Both the position numbers and the translations under genes were made by a program. The notes beneath the pieces are model-generated. The model was not told the DNA's origin, did no database searches, and saw only the letters and a program-made list of their open reading frames with translations. A stretch of DNA of 64,000 bases. Origin: JACCXJ01 sp050740695 (GTDB lineage: Bacteria; Pseudomonadota; Gammaproteobacteria; JACCXJ01). This document shows positions 34,957 through 43,199 of this stretch, in pieces; the stretch's first letter is position 1, and each line of letters opens with the position of its first letter. The DNA is taken from contig JBOIDR010000005.1 in assembly GCA_050740695.1 (NCBI GenBank), forward strand, positions 7,444 through 71,443. Reading direction: 5' to 3'.

Positions 34957-35989
34957 CTTCGAGGTGTATCCGGGGCCCCGGACTGCGAAGTTCCTCCAGG
35001 CGCCCGGCGAGCCGGTATACCAGATCACGGCACCCGGCACCGGTCTTGGCCGAGATCGGCGCGTACGCTCGCGTCCAGTCCAGCTCTTCGAGGATCACCC
35101 GGCAATGGCGCTCGCGCTCGGCCTCGGGCAGGAGATCGATCTTGTTCAGCACCAGCCAGCGTTCACGGGCATGGAGCCCCGGGCTGTATTGTTTCAGTTC
35201 CCTTTCGATGACGCGGATCGCCTGAGCGACCTCGCCGATCTCGCCGGCCGCATCCGCCACCTGGAGCAGGAGACGGGTGCGCTCGAGGTGCTTCAAGAAC
35301 TGGATCCCGAGCCCCGCGCCCGCCGCCGCGCCGGCCACGAGGCCGGGCACATCGGCCACCACGAAGCTATGGTCGACGTCCACCGACACCACGCCGAGGT
35401 GCGGGTGCAGGGTCGTGAAGGGGTAGTCGGCCACCTTCGGGTGCGCCGCCGAGATGGCCCGGATGAGGCTCGACTTCCCCGCGTTCGGCAGGCCGACCAG
35501 ACCGACATCGGCGAGTACGGACAGCTCCAGGCGCAGTCGCCGCGATTCCCCCGGCCGGCCTTTCGTGGTCTTGCGCGGTGCACGGTCGGTGCTGGTCTTG
35601 AAGCGCGTATTGCCCCGGCCGTGCAGGCCGCCCTGGGCCACGAGCAAACGCTGCTTCGGCGCCACCAGATCCCCGATCAACTCGTCCGTATCGGCATCAT
35701 AAGCGCGTGTCCCGGCCGGGACGCGGATCATGAGATGACCCCCGGCGCGGCCCGAGCACTGTGCCCCCATGCCCGATCGTCCCGATTCGGCCTTGAAGCG
35801 CCGCTGATAACGGAACTGGACGAGGGTGTCGACACCCCCCTCGGCGATCAGATAGACACTGCCGCCATCGCCGCCGTCTCCGCCATCGGGTCCGCCCCGC
35901 GGGACGTACTTTTCACGCCGGAAGCTCAGACAGCCATGGCCGCCGGCGCCGGCCTCCACCTCGATGAGCGCGCTATCGACGAATTTCAC
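34934..35989 (-). CDS. obgE: Obg/CgtA GTPase
   Basis: Ribosome-associated GTPase for 50S maturation and stress control. It has 351 residues. The N-terminal Gly-rich OBG fold is clear (SFRREKYVPRGGPDGGDGGD, GRGNTRFKTSTDRAPR), followed by the G domain: GLPNAGKSSLI (G1), FTTLHPHLGVV (G2), DVPGLV (G3), NKIDLL (G4). The acidic C-terminal extension of some Obg proteins is absent. It follows rplU-rpmA after a strong terminator, and its 3' end overlaps proB. Confidence 0.97.
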   Translation of the reverse strand: MKFVDSALIEVEAGAGGHGCLSFRREKYVPRGGPDGGDGGDGGSVYLIAEGGVDTLVQFRYQRRFKAESGRSGMGAQCSGRAGGHLMIRVPAGTRAYDADTDELIGDLVAPKQRLLVAQGGLHGRGNTRFKTSTDRAPRKTTKGRPGESRRLRLELSVLADVGLVGLPNAGKSSLIRAISAAHPKVADYPFTTLHPHLGVVSVDVDHSFVVADVPGLVAGAAAGAGLGIQFLKHLERTRLLLQVADAAGEIGEVAQAIRVIERELKQYSPGLHARERWLVLNKIDLLPEAERERHCRVILEELDWTRAYAPISAKTGAGCRDLVYRLAGRLEELRSPGPRIHLEDAPVAVP

Positions 35990-36041
35990 GGCGAGACCCC
36001 GCGATCATCCCGCATCCGTCGGCATCCGTAAGGCCCATCGA

Positions 36042-36066
36042 CAAAAGGCCCCGTCGCGACGGGGCC
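36042..36066 (-). terminator. Rho-independent terminator after rpmA
   Basis: The 22-base perfect palindrome (36045-36066), with arms AGGCCCCGTC and GACGGGGCCT, is followed on the minus strand by TTTTGT. It separates rplU-rpmA from obgE. Confidence 0.9.
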
Positions 36067-36093
36067 TCTGCGTGCCTGGAGCAATATAGTAAG

Positions 36094-36372
36094 TTAGCCG
36101 CCCGTCGTTTCCGACTGGCCCGGTATCACGCTGACGAAGGTCCGGTTGTGGGGACCCTTGGTCTCGAATACCACGCGCCCCTCCGCCTTGGCGAAGAGCG
36201 TATGGTCCTTCCCACAGCCGACATTGGTGCCCGCGTGCCAGCGGGTGCCCCGCTGCCTGACCAGGATATTTCCCGCGACCACGATCTGTCCGCCGTAACG
36301 CTTTATGCCGAGGCGCTTCGAGTGTGAGTCCCGGCCGTTACGGGTGCTGCCGCCTGCCTTCTTATGTGCCAT
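36094..36372 (-). CDS. rpmA: 50S ribosomal protein L27
   Basis: A protein of 92 residues of the large subunit near the peptidyl-transferase centre. It begins MAHKKAGGSTRNGRDSHSKR, the normal bacterial N-terminus without a cleaved leader, and contains GNILVRQRGTRWHAGTNVG. The C-terminus is slightly extended (VIPGQSETTGG). Its first 11 bases overlap the end of rplU, so translation is probably coupled. Confidence 0.98.
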   Translation of the reverse strand: MAHKKAGGSTRNGRDSHSKRLGIKRYGGQIVVAGNILVRQRGTRWHAGTNVGCGKDHTLFAKAEGRVVFETKGPHNRTFVSVIPGQSETTGG

Positions 36373-36736
36373 TGCGCGTCACCTTATCTAGACCCGACGG
36401 GATCAACCCGGCGGGCGGCAGGCCGGCCAGGCGGATGGATCGGATCGTGACCTCCGTAAAGTCCTGTCGGTGACCCATCTGCTTTCGATAATGCTTGCGG
36501 CGCCTGAACTTGACGATCCGCAGCTTGGGGCCTCTGCCGTGGGCCGTGATCTCGGCCTCTACCTTCGCCCCCTCCAGGATCGGGCGACCGACCTCGATGC
36601 GATCACCGTCCACGACCATGAGGACCTCGGTGAGATCGACCGAGGCACCCACGTCGCCGGGGAGCTTTTCGACCCGCAGGGTCGATTCCGCTGTCACCTT
36701 GTATTGTTTACCGCCGCTCTTGATCACCGCGTACAT
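36362..36736 (-). CDS. rplU: 50S ribosomal protein L21, with C-terminal extension
   Basis: Large-subunit protein. Start ATG 36736 with GAGGTG upstream; it begins MYAVIKSGGKQYKVTAESTL and holds the family block KFRRRKHYRKQMGHRQDFTE. It has 124 residues against about 103 usually; the extra tail (LAGLPPAGLIPSGLDKVTRNGT) is read through the start of rpmA. It is divergent from ispB across about 250 bp, where a GCGCCCCGGAGGGGCGC hairpin lies at about 36911-36927. Confidence 0.97.
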   Translation of the reverse strand: MYAVIKSGGKQYKVTAESTLRVEKLPGDVGASVDLTEVLMVVDGDRIEVGRPILEGAKVEAEITAHGRGPKLRIVKFRRRKHYRKQMGHRQDFTEVTIRSIRLAGLPPAGLIPSGLDKVTRNGT

Positions 36737-36988
36737 CTGATGTAACACCTCACGACCGGTTTTCCGGGCGGCCGATCCCGGGGCGAGGATTGTACGGAGA
36801 TCGGGTGTCCCGCACAAGGCGCTCGCCCCGCCCGCTTGCGTCGCGGGGACCTGTAGGGGCGCCCTTGTGGGTGCCCCCCGGACGCCTTCACAGTGGCGCA
36901 GCCTCGTTTGCGCCCCGGAGGGGCGCGGTCCGGCGACACCGCGAAGACCGTGACAATCGCCGGGAGAGCTTGGCACAATGCGAGACGC

Positions 36989-37978
36989 ATGCTCACCGGA
37001 TGCCTCCCCACGAAGATCGACGCGCTGCGCGCGCTCATCGCCGACGACATCGCCGATGTCGACCGGCTCATCAAGCTGCGCCTGTATTCCGAGGTCCCGC
37101 TCATCAACCAGTTGAGCCACTACATCGTCCAGAGCGGTGGTAAGCGCCTGCGGCCGGTGCTGGCGCTCTTATCCGCCCACGCCCATGGCTATGGCGGCCG
37201 CCTCCATATCCACCTCGCCGCCATAGTGGAGCTGATCCATACCGCGACCCTGCTGCACGACGATGTGGTCGATGCTTCGGATCTCAGGCGCGGGCGCGAG
37301 ACCGCCAACCTGGTCTTCGGGAACGAGGCGAGTGTGCTGGTGGGCGATTTCCTGTACTCGCGCGCCTTCCAGATGATGGTCGATGTGCGTGACATGCGGG
37401 TCATGGAGATCCTCTCGGACGCGACCAATACCATCGCCGAGGGAGAGGTCATGCAGCTCATGAACTGCCATGACCCCGATACCAGCGAGGAACGCTACCT
37501 GGCCATCATCCACAACAAGACCGCGAAGCTGTTCGAGGCCGCCGCCAGGCTGGGCGCGGTGCTGTCTGGGGCGGTCGCCGCGGCGGAGGAGGCGATGGCG
37601 GCCTACGGGCGGCATCTCGGCACCGCCTATCAGCTAATCGACGATGTGTTCGACTACACCGCTAGCGCCGAGCAACTCGGTAAGAACATCGGTGACGACC
37701 TAGCCGAGGGCAAGCCCACCTTGCCGCTCTTGTACGCTTTACGGCACGGGAGCGCGGCCCAGGGCGCGCTCTTGCGCGGCGCCATCGAGGCGGGCGGGCG
37801 GGGGCAGATCGGCCCGGTCATAGAGACCATTGAAGCCACCGGCGCCATCACGTACACTGCCGCGCTCGCGCGCTCGGAGGCGCGGTGCGCGCTGCGGGTG
37901 ATAGAGGATCTAGGCGCGTCCCCGTACAAAGACGCCCTGCTCGCGCTCGCGGCGTTCGCGGTCGACCGCAGGTCTTGA
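36989..37978 (+). CDS. ispB: Octaprenyl-type polyprenyl diphosphate synthase
   Basis: Makes the long isoprenoid side chain of ubiquinone. It has 329 residues. Both Asp-rich metal sites are present: LLHDDVVDAS (D91-D95) and QLIDDVFDYT, with GGKRLRP near the N-terminus and GDFLYSRAF between them. Start ATG 36989 (MLTGCLPTKIDALRALI); longer in-frame starts have no homology. It is divergent from rplU-rpmA, the usual gammaproteobacterial arrangement, and followed by tRNA-Pro. Confidence 0.96.
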   Translation: MLTGCLPTKIDALRALIADDIADVDRLIKLRLYSEVPLINQLSHYIVQSGGKRLRPVLALLSAHAHGYGGRLHIHLAAIVELIHTATLLHDDVVDASDLRRGRETANLVFGNEASVLVGDFLYSRAFQMMVDVRDMRVMEILSDATNTIAEGEVMQLMNCHDPDTSEERYLAIIHNKTAKLFEAAARLGAVLSGAVAAAEEAMAAYGRHLGTAYQLIDDVFDYTASAEQLGKNIGDDLAEGKPTLPLLYALRHGSAAQGALLRGAIEAGGRGQIGPVIETIEATGAITYTAALARSEARCALRVIEDLGASPYKDALLALAAFAVDRRS

Positions 37979-38009
37979 CCGCTCCGGCAGCGGGGCCCAT
38001 CCGGGCATC

Positions 38010-38039
38010 GGGCCAGGGTAAATCGGGCCAGGGTAAATC
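38010..38039 (+). repeat. 15-bp tandem repeat abutting tRNA-Pro
   Basis: Two exact copies of GGGCCAGGGTAAATC (38010-38024 and 38025-38039); the last C is the first base of the tRNA. It could be a duplicated leader or an old insertion scar. Confidence 0.85.
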
Positions 38040-38115
38040 GGGGTGTAGCTCAGCCTGGTAGAGCACTGCCTTCGGGAGGCAGGAGTCGCACGTTCAAATC
38101 GTGTCACCCCGACCA
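38039..38115 (+). tRNA. proK: tRNA-Pro (CGG)
   Basis: A 77-base cloverleaf. The acceptor stem CGGGGTG (38039-38045) pairs with CACCCCG (38105-38111), followed by A and an encoded CCA. The D-loop has AGCTCAGCCTGGTAGAGC. The anticodon stem-loop CTGCC-TTCGGGA-GGCAG gives anticodon CGG. The T-arm contains GTTCAAATC. Confidence 0.97.
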
Positions 38116-38147
38116 ACATTGACTGTCGGGGGCACCGTCCCCCTCCG

Positions 38148-38339
38148 TCACGCCAGAAACTCCATCTCCTCCGGCGGTTGCGGTGGGGTGCGCGGCCGAA
38201 AGCCCAGGACCTCGATGCGCCGCCGCCTGGCCTCGCGCCGACGCTCCTGTTCGCGCGCCTCGGTGTTCGTGAGGAACAGGAAATACGCCACGATCGCGGC
38301 GTGGCAGAAGTACAGGAAGATTCCGAACCACGGTTCCAT
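38148..38339 (-). CDS. Small one-helix membrane protein, unknown
   Basis: A predicted product of 63 residues with one N-terminal hydrophobic helix (FGIFLYFCHAAIVAYFLFLT) and a basic, Arg-rich cytoplasmic tail (REQERRREARRRRIEVLGF) ending in Pro-rich residues. Composition and clean start support a real gene, but I know no family. It lies between the tRNA and the GH1 gene on the other strand. Confidence 0.5.
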   Translation of the reverse strand: MEPWFGIFLYFCHAAIVAYFLFLTNTEAREQERRREARRRRIEVLGFRPRTPPQPPEEMEFLA

Positions 38340-38402
38340 GCCGACACCTGCCGGATATTACCGCACCGGCGCCGGTAAATAGCAAGCCTCACGGTGTTCT
38401 CC

Positions 38403-39797
38403 ATGACCCCCCAGCCGGTCTCGCACCCAGACCTAGGTGCGGTCCCGACAGGCCCGCCCGGCTTTCCACCGGGGTTCCTGTGGGGCGCGGCGACCTCGGC
38501 CTATCAGATCGAGGGCTCGCCCTTGGCCGATGGCGCCGGGGCGAGCATCTGGCATCGCTTCTCCCACACCCCCGGGACCATCGCGAACGGCGAGACCGGC
38601 GACCTTGCCTGTGACCACTACCGGCGCTTTCCGGACGACGTGCGCCTGATGCGGGAGCTCGGCTTGCGAGCGTATCGGTTCAGCGTGAGTTGGGGCCGGG
38701 TCTTGCCGGAGGGGCGTGGCCAGGTCAACCGCAAGGGGCTCGCGTTCTACGAGCGCCTCGTGGATATGCTGCTGGATCACGGCATCGCGCCGGTCGTAAC
38801 CCTTTATCACTGGGACCTGCCGGTGGCCCTGGAGGAACGGGGGGGATGGGCGAACCGCGACATCCGCCACTGGTTCGCGGACTACGCCTGTCTGCTCTAC
38901 CGCTCGCTCGGCGATCGCGTCGAACTGTGGATCACCTTGAACGAGCCTTGGGTCATTATGCAGGGTGGTTATATAGCAGGGAAGCTGGCACCGGGGCGTC
39001 GCGATCTGGCCGAGGGCGCGCGCGTCTCGCAGAACCTGCTCCTCGCCCATGGACAGGCGGTTCGGGCCTATCGCGCAGACGGCCGCCACGCGATCGGGAT
39101 AGCCGTGAACCTGGAGCCCAAGTATCCGGCATCGGGATCGCCTGCCGATCGCGAGGCCACGGTACGGGCCGACGCCTATATGAACCGCCAATTTCTCGAC
39201 CCGATCTTCCTCGGCGAGCATCCCGCCGAGATCCGCGAGATGTTCGGTGCGGCCTGGCCGGAGTGGTCCGATGAGGATATGGCGCTGGCTCGCTCGCCCA
39301 TCGACTCCTTGGGCGTCAACTATTACACGCGCGGCCTGACCCGACACGACCCGGCGGTCAAACCCCACCGCGCACGGAACATCTCCGAAGCGGCCCGGCG
39401 GACCACCGAGATGGGCTGGGAGGTGTGCCCCGAGGGGCTCATCGATATTCTGGAACGGGTGAAGGCCCGCTACGGCAATCCGCCGATCTTTATCACCGAG
39501 AACGGGGCAGCGTTCCCGGACCCGCTTCCCTGCCAGGGCATCGTCGATGACCCCTTGCGCATCGCATATCTGCGCGACCACCTGCGGGCCGCGCACACGG
39601 CGCTGGCACGGGGCGTCGATCTGCGCGGTTACTTCGCCTGGTCGCTCCTGGACAACTTCGAGTGGGCCGAGGGGTATTCCAAGCGTTTCGGACTCGTCTC
39701 CGTGGACCGCGAAACCCAGGCTCGCATCCCCAAGGCCAGCGCGCGCTTCTATACCGAGGTGATCGATACCCACGGTGCCTGTTTATCGGACCGGTGA
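38403..39797 (+). CDS. Glycoside hydrolase family 1 beta-glucosidase
   Basis: Cytoplasmic beta-glycosidase (no signal peptide) of 464 residues when begun at ATG 38403; ATG 38394 adds three. The N-terminal signature FLWGAATSAYQIEG, the acid/base Glu in TLNEPWV and the nucleophile Glu in FITENGAA (residues 184 and 369 counting from 38394) are intact, as are YHWDLP, NYYTRG and SLLDNFEW. It splits aryl- or cellobiose-type beta-glucosides. No sugar transporter or regulator is adjacent. Confidence 0.95.
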   Translation: MTPQPVSHPDLGAVPTGPPGFPPGFLWGAATSAYQIEGSPLADGAGASIWHRFSHTPGTIANGETGDLACDHYRRFPDDVRLMRELGLRAYRFSVSWGRVLPEGRGQVNRKGLAFYERLVDMLLDHGIAPVVTLYHWDLPVALEERGGWANRDIRHWFADYACLLYRSLGDRVELWITLNEPWVIMQGGYIAGKLAPGRRDLAEGARVSQNLLLAHGQAVRAYRADGRHAIGIAVNLEPKYPASGSPADREATVRADAYMNRQFLDPIFLGEHPAEIREMFGAAWPEWSDEDMALARSPIDSLGVNYYTRGLTRHDPAVKPHRARNISEAARRTTEMGWEVCPEGLIDILERVKARYGNPPIFITENGAAFPDPLPCQGIVDDPLRIAYLRDHLRAAHTALARGVDLRGYFAWSLLDNFEWAEGYSKRFGLVSVDRETQARIPKASARFYTEVIDTHGACLSDR

Positions 39798-39887
39798 GCA
39801 CGATGGCCGGCAGCTGCCGTTAGCCGTATCGTGCCGCGAGGCAGATAGGCCCGACCCCTGCGTCAGGTATCGTCGACCGATACTTCC

Positions 39888-40607
39888 ATGATCGTCCTGT
39901 TCACCGATTTTGGCCCCTGCGGGCCCTACCTGGGGCAGATGAGCGCGGTGCTGCACCGCGAGGCCCCCGGGGTGCCGGTGGTGACCTTGCTGGCCGATGC
40001 GCCGGCCCATGACCCGCGCGCGAGCGCTTATCTCCTGCCCGCCTATGTGCGGGATTTTCCGAGGGGTGCGGTGTTCTTGTGCGTGATCGATCCGGGGGTC
40101 GGCTCGGGCTTGCACCGGCCGATGGCGATCGAGGTCGACGGCCGCTGGTTCGTCGGACCCGGCAACGGGCTCTTCGAGATCGTGGCCCGCCGCGCCCGTT
40201 CGGCGCATGCCTGGGCCATCACCTGGCGTCCCCGCGAGCTGTCGGCGACGTTTCACGGTCGCGATCTCTACGCCCCGGAGGCCGCGCGGCTGGCACGCGG
40301 GGAGGGGCCGCGTGGCGTGCCGGTGACGCTCGAACCGGACCCGTCCTGGCCCGATGATCTCTATCAGGTGATCTACCTCGATCACTACGGCAACTGCATC
40401 ACCGGCGTGCGCGCCACGGCTTTCACGGGCGGCCAACTGCTGCTTCGGGGCCGGCCGCTCCCGCGCGCCCGGACCTTTGCCGAGGTGCCCGGCGCGCAGC
40501 CATTCTTCTACGAGAACTCGAACGGGCTCATCGAGATCGCCGTGCGCGAGGGACGGGCCGGCGAGGTCCTGGGGATCGGGATAGGTGAGCCGATCGCGGC
40601 GGCTTAG
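39888..40607 (+). CDS. SAM hydroxide adenosyltransferase family (DUF62) protein
   Basis: A protein of 239 residues with the family start IVLFTDFGPCGPYLGQM, the conserved FLCVIDPGVGSG, RWFVGPGNGLF and TFHGRDLYAPEAA, and a C-terminal barrel (YLDHYGNCITGVR, FFYENSNGLIEIAV). Enzymes of this fold hydrolyse S-adenosylmethionine to adenosine and methionine, or halogenate it; the proteobacterial role is unclear. Start ATG 39888. It stands alone between the GH1 gene and the convergent DnaJ/VWA pair. Confidence 0.93.
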   Translation: MIVLFTDFGPCGPYLGQMSAVLHREAPGVPVVTLLADAPAHDPRASAYLLPAYVRDFPRGAVFLCVIDPGVGSGLHRPMAIEVDGRWFVGPGNGLFEIVARRARSAHAWAITWRPRELSATFHGRDLYAPEAARLARGEGPRGVPVTLEPDPSWPDDLYQVIYLDHYGNCITGVRATAFTGGQLLLRGRPLPRARTFAEVPGAQPFFYENSNGLIEIAVREGRAGEVLGIGIGEPIAAA

Positions 40608-40677
40608 CGAGATCCTAATACCTTTGGACGAGCAGGAGACGGGGCCATGGGTTCGAGCGGCACAATAGGGGTGTCTT

Positions 40678-41442
40678 TTACGACTCGCCGAGCAATACGG
40701 CTCTTGCCTCGTTGATCTTGGCGGCGAGGTAATCGGAGCCGCCCCGATCAGGGTGGAGCTTGTGGATGAGGCGACGGTGCGCGGCCATCACCTCCGCTCG
40801 GCTTGCCTCGGGCCCTAGGCCGAGGATCTGGCGGGCCTCATCGGCGGTCATCGGTATCGGTCCGGGGCGTGTCCCCGTTTCCGAGCCGGGCGCCGACTGC
40901 CAGGTCTCGCCGTAGACCCTGTCGAGATAGCTCTGCAGCAAGGCGGTCGAATCGGGATCGGCGCCTCGGCAGTCGCGATAAAGGCGTATCAGCTCATCGC
41001 GTTGCAGCTCGCTCAATTGATGACCCTTGAAAGTGCCCGCCAACACCTCACCGTCGATCTCCCCCGTGGCGTGGTCAAGCCATAGGCGGACAAACCTGGT
41101 TTCGACCGTCGAGCGCTCGGCCCCGGTCGGGCCAGCGCTAGTCTCGGATGGAGGGCGGGCGGATTGGGGGCGGCCCTGCCGCCACAGGCGCTGGAGGAGC
41201 GGCGCATAGTGTAGTAACGGCAGAAGCCGCACGGCGGCGGCGACCAGGGCCCCAATGAGCGCCAATAACCAGTGAAGCCGCCCGGTGACCGCGAGGAAGA
41301 GGAGTAGCAGCACCGCGAGGACCACGAGCGCCCGGCGGATCTGGGCGGCGGTGACCGGGGGTGACGTTCGCCACCACCGCGCAACCCCTGCCAGCGCGCC
41401 GATCCCGGCCAGGAGCAAGGCGAGGTCGAGAAGCACCAGCAC
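40678..41442 (-). CDS. Membrane-anchored protein with C-terminal J domain
   Basis: A protein of 254 residues. N-terminal hydrophobic segments (LVLLDLALLLAGIGALAGVA, ALVVLAVLLLLFLAVTGRLHW, LLALIGALVAAAVRLLPLL) anchor it, and the C-terminus is a J domain with HPD in HRRLIHKLHPDRGGSDYLAAK. The domain end position resembles TerB-less DjlA/Pam-type membrane J proteins that recruit DnaK to the membrane. ATG 41442 lies 3 bp after the stop of the VWA gene, so the two form an operon. Partner chaperone unknown. Confidence 0.88.
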   Translation of the reverse strand: MLVLLDLALLLAGIGALAGVARWWRTSPPVTAAQIRRALVVLAVLLLLFLAVTGRLHWLLALIGALVAAAVRLLPLLHYAPLLQRLWRQGRPQSARPPSETSAGPTGAERSTVETRFVRLWLDHATGEIDGEVLAGTFKGHQLSELQRDELIRLYRDCRGADPDSTALLQSYLDRVYGETWQSAPGSETGTRPGPIPMTADEARQILGLGPEASRAEVMAAHRRLIHKLHPDRGGSDYLAAKINEARAVLLGES

Positions 41443-41445
41443 CGC

Positions 41446-42153
41446 TCACCTCTTATCGATCTCGTGAGTTAGCTGCAAGGCGATCCCTCCACGCTCCTTC
41501 CCGAAGCGTTCGAGCGCCGGCCTGCCTCCGGAGGCATAGACGGCGACTGCACTCAAGAGGTCGCGCAGTTGGGAGGCGCTGTGCGCGTCGAAGCGGCAAT
41601 AGGCACCCTTAGAGAATCGTGCGATCTCTCGGAAGGAACGTTCCGCGATCGGGTCGTGCCCCTCCTGAAACACGAAGCCCGGGACCCCCAGGGCCCCGAG
41701 TTGACCGGCGAGGTGGCCCAGCCGCTCTGGGTCCTCTTCCATGCAGTCACCGACAAAAACCAGGGCGTTCACGCGCTTGTTCCGGGCCTCCTCCAGGGCA
41801 TGAGCCAGGATCCGTTCGATCTGTGTGTACCCCGCGGCACAGGAGACAGCCGCCATCTGCCTCTGGAGCGCCCCGGTATCGGTGAGCCACGGGCTGGTCT
41901 CAAGCTCGCCATAGCCCCGGTAGAAGCAGAGCTGGATCTCGAGACCGCCGAGCGCGGCCGTCTCCTGGAACATCTGGGACTGGATATGGCTGGCGCGGTC
42001 CCAGGTCCGCTCACGGCTGGCGGTCGCGTCCATGGCGAAGATGAGCCGGCCGCCAGGCTTGACCCGTGGCAGCAGAGCCGCCTGCCTCAGGAAGGCGTCG
42101 ATGTCTGCTCGGCTGGACCGCTCAGGGAGCTGGTGTCGGTCTCGGTCGCTCAT
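41446..42153 (-). CDS. VWA-domain protein
   Basis: A protein of 235 residues with a von Willebrand A fold. The MIDAS metal site begins at FAMDATASRERTW (D-x-T-x-S), with later LVFVGDCMEEDPERL and FVFQEG. No signal peptide or membrane helix is visible, so it should be cytoplasmic. It is the first gene of a two-gene unit with the membrane J-domain protein. Its role is unknown; the pairing suggests metal-dependent protein binding linked to chaperone action. Confidence 0.85.
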   Translation of the reverse strand: MSDRDRHQLPERSSRADIDAFLRQAALLPRVKPGGRLIFAMDATASRERTWDRASHIQSQMFQETAALGGLEIQLCFYRGYGELETSPWLTDTGALQRQMAAVSCAAGYTQIERILAHALEEARNKRVNALVFVGDCMEEDPERLGHLAGQLGALGVPGFVFQEGHDPIAERSFREIARFSKGAYCRFDAHSASQLRDLLSAVAVYASGGRPALERFGKERGGIALQLTHEIDKR

Positions 42154-42425
42154 GGTTACCGTTCACTTCATGGGGTCGGCGTCTTGAATGACAACGATCA
42201 TATTGGATGCGGCAAGCCGGCAATAGTGCCATGGTGCGGCGACGCCCCGCCCCCATGGTCGCCCGCCTGGCGTGACCGGATCGATACCGCCGCGAGAGCG
42301 AGGTGGCTTTCCGGGCGTCCGGGGGGCCCGTGGATAAGCACAGCTTCCCGCCCGTTCGCAGAGGGTCGCCTTCCGAAGTATACTATTGGCTATCGCTCAC
42401 TTACCATCAAGCCGAGGGTCCCGCA

Positions 42426-42704
42426 ATGAAAGCTATCTGGCACGACAAGATATTGGCCGAAAGCGACAAGACCATCGTTATCGAAGGGAACCATTATTTT
42501 CCGGCGGAATCGGTACACCGTGAATTCTTTCGGCACAGCAACACCCATACGACCTGTCCTTGGAAGGGACAAGCGAGCTACTACGATATTGTCGTGGATG
42601 AAGCGGTGAATCACGACGCCGCATGGTATTACGCTGAACCCAAGACAGCCGCGGAGCAGATCAAAGACTATGTGGCGTTCTGGCGCGGAGTGAAGGTGCA
42701 GTAG
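42426..42704 (+). CDS. DUF427 family protein
   Basis: A protein of 92 residues starting at ATG 42426 (MKAIWHDKILAESDKTIVIE). It has the DUF427 features GNHYFPAESVHREFF, THTTCPWKGQASYYDI with a conserved Cys, and AAWYYAEPKTAAEQIKDYVAFW. The family is small and cytoplasmic, with no firm biochemical role. The region upstream (42154-42425) holds no gene I can support. Confidence 0.92.
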   Translation: MKAIWHDKILAESDKTIVIEGNHYFPAESVHREFFRHSNTHTTCPWKGQASYYDIVVDEAVNHDAAWYYAEPKTAAEQIKDYVAFWRGVKVQ

Positions 42705-42709
42705 CTGGT

Positions 42710-42876
42710 ATCGCTGCGCCGGCCCTTCGATCTCGGCTTTAGACCGGAGGCATCGAGCAGCGCGCCGGCCTTCGCCAGCTCCTCGTGCTACGCCGCCATT
42801 GCGCCGATCAGCTTCTCCTCCGGCATGACGCCGGCTTCCGTATCCTTGCTGGCCTTACTACAATCATGAATCGCAT
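42710..42876 (-). pseudogene. YciI-family gene, decayed
   Basis: Starts ATG 42876 with a textbook AGGAGGACGACACG site and MRFMIVV, then loses one base. The following frame reads KASKDTEAGVMPEEKLIGAM as expected, then has TAG in place of a Tyr codon, then HEELAKAGALLDASGLKPRS. The 3' end is missing. YciI-like genes often sit with DUF1579 genes, and one such fragment lies just upstream. Confidence 0.75.
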
Positions 42877-43007
42877 CGTGTCGTCCTCCTGGTTTCAGCA
42901 TTTAGTAGGTGTTTGTCTGGATCCGAGATTCCGGGCGGTCTCGACCGGCTGAGCGACGCTAGCCGCTGACTTCTCTGGCCGCCCGGAACGCTGCGGCCAC
43001 TACGCCA

Positions 43008-43199
43008 CTACTTCTTCCGCCGATAGTTCACCGTCATGAATTCGTGCCATTTCCCGTCATCGCCCAGCATGTGCGACGTCATCACCCGGTGGTCGTCGCT
43101 CTTGACCTCGATCACGTCTTGGTACTTCGCCGACTTCCCATTCGCCGGCGCAGCTCGGGCCCCTGTCGACATCTTTTTCCTCCGCGTCCATCGACCCAT
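43008..43199 (-). pseudogene. DUF1579 C-terminal fragment
   Basis: Encodes AKYQDVIEVKSDDHRVMTSH and GDDGKWHEFMTVNYRRKK, the usual end of DUF1579 proteins. About two thirds of the N-terminus is missing and replaced by a basic leader. A short product could still be made from ATG 43199 or 43172, but it is best read as a relic. Confidence 0.7.
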
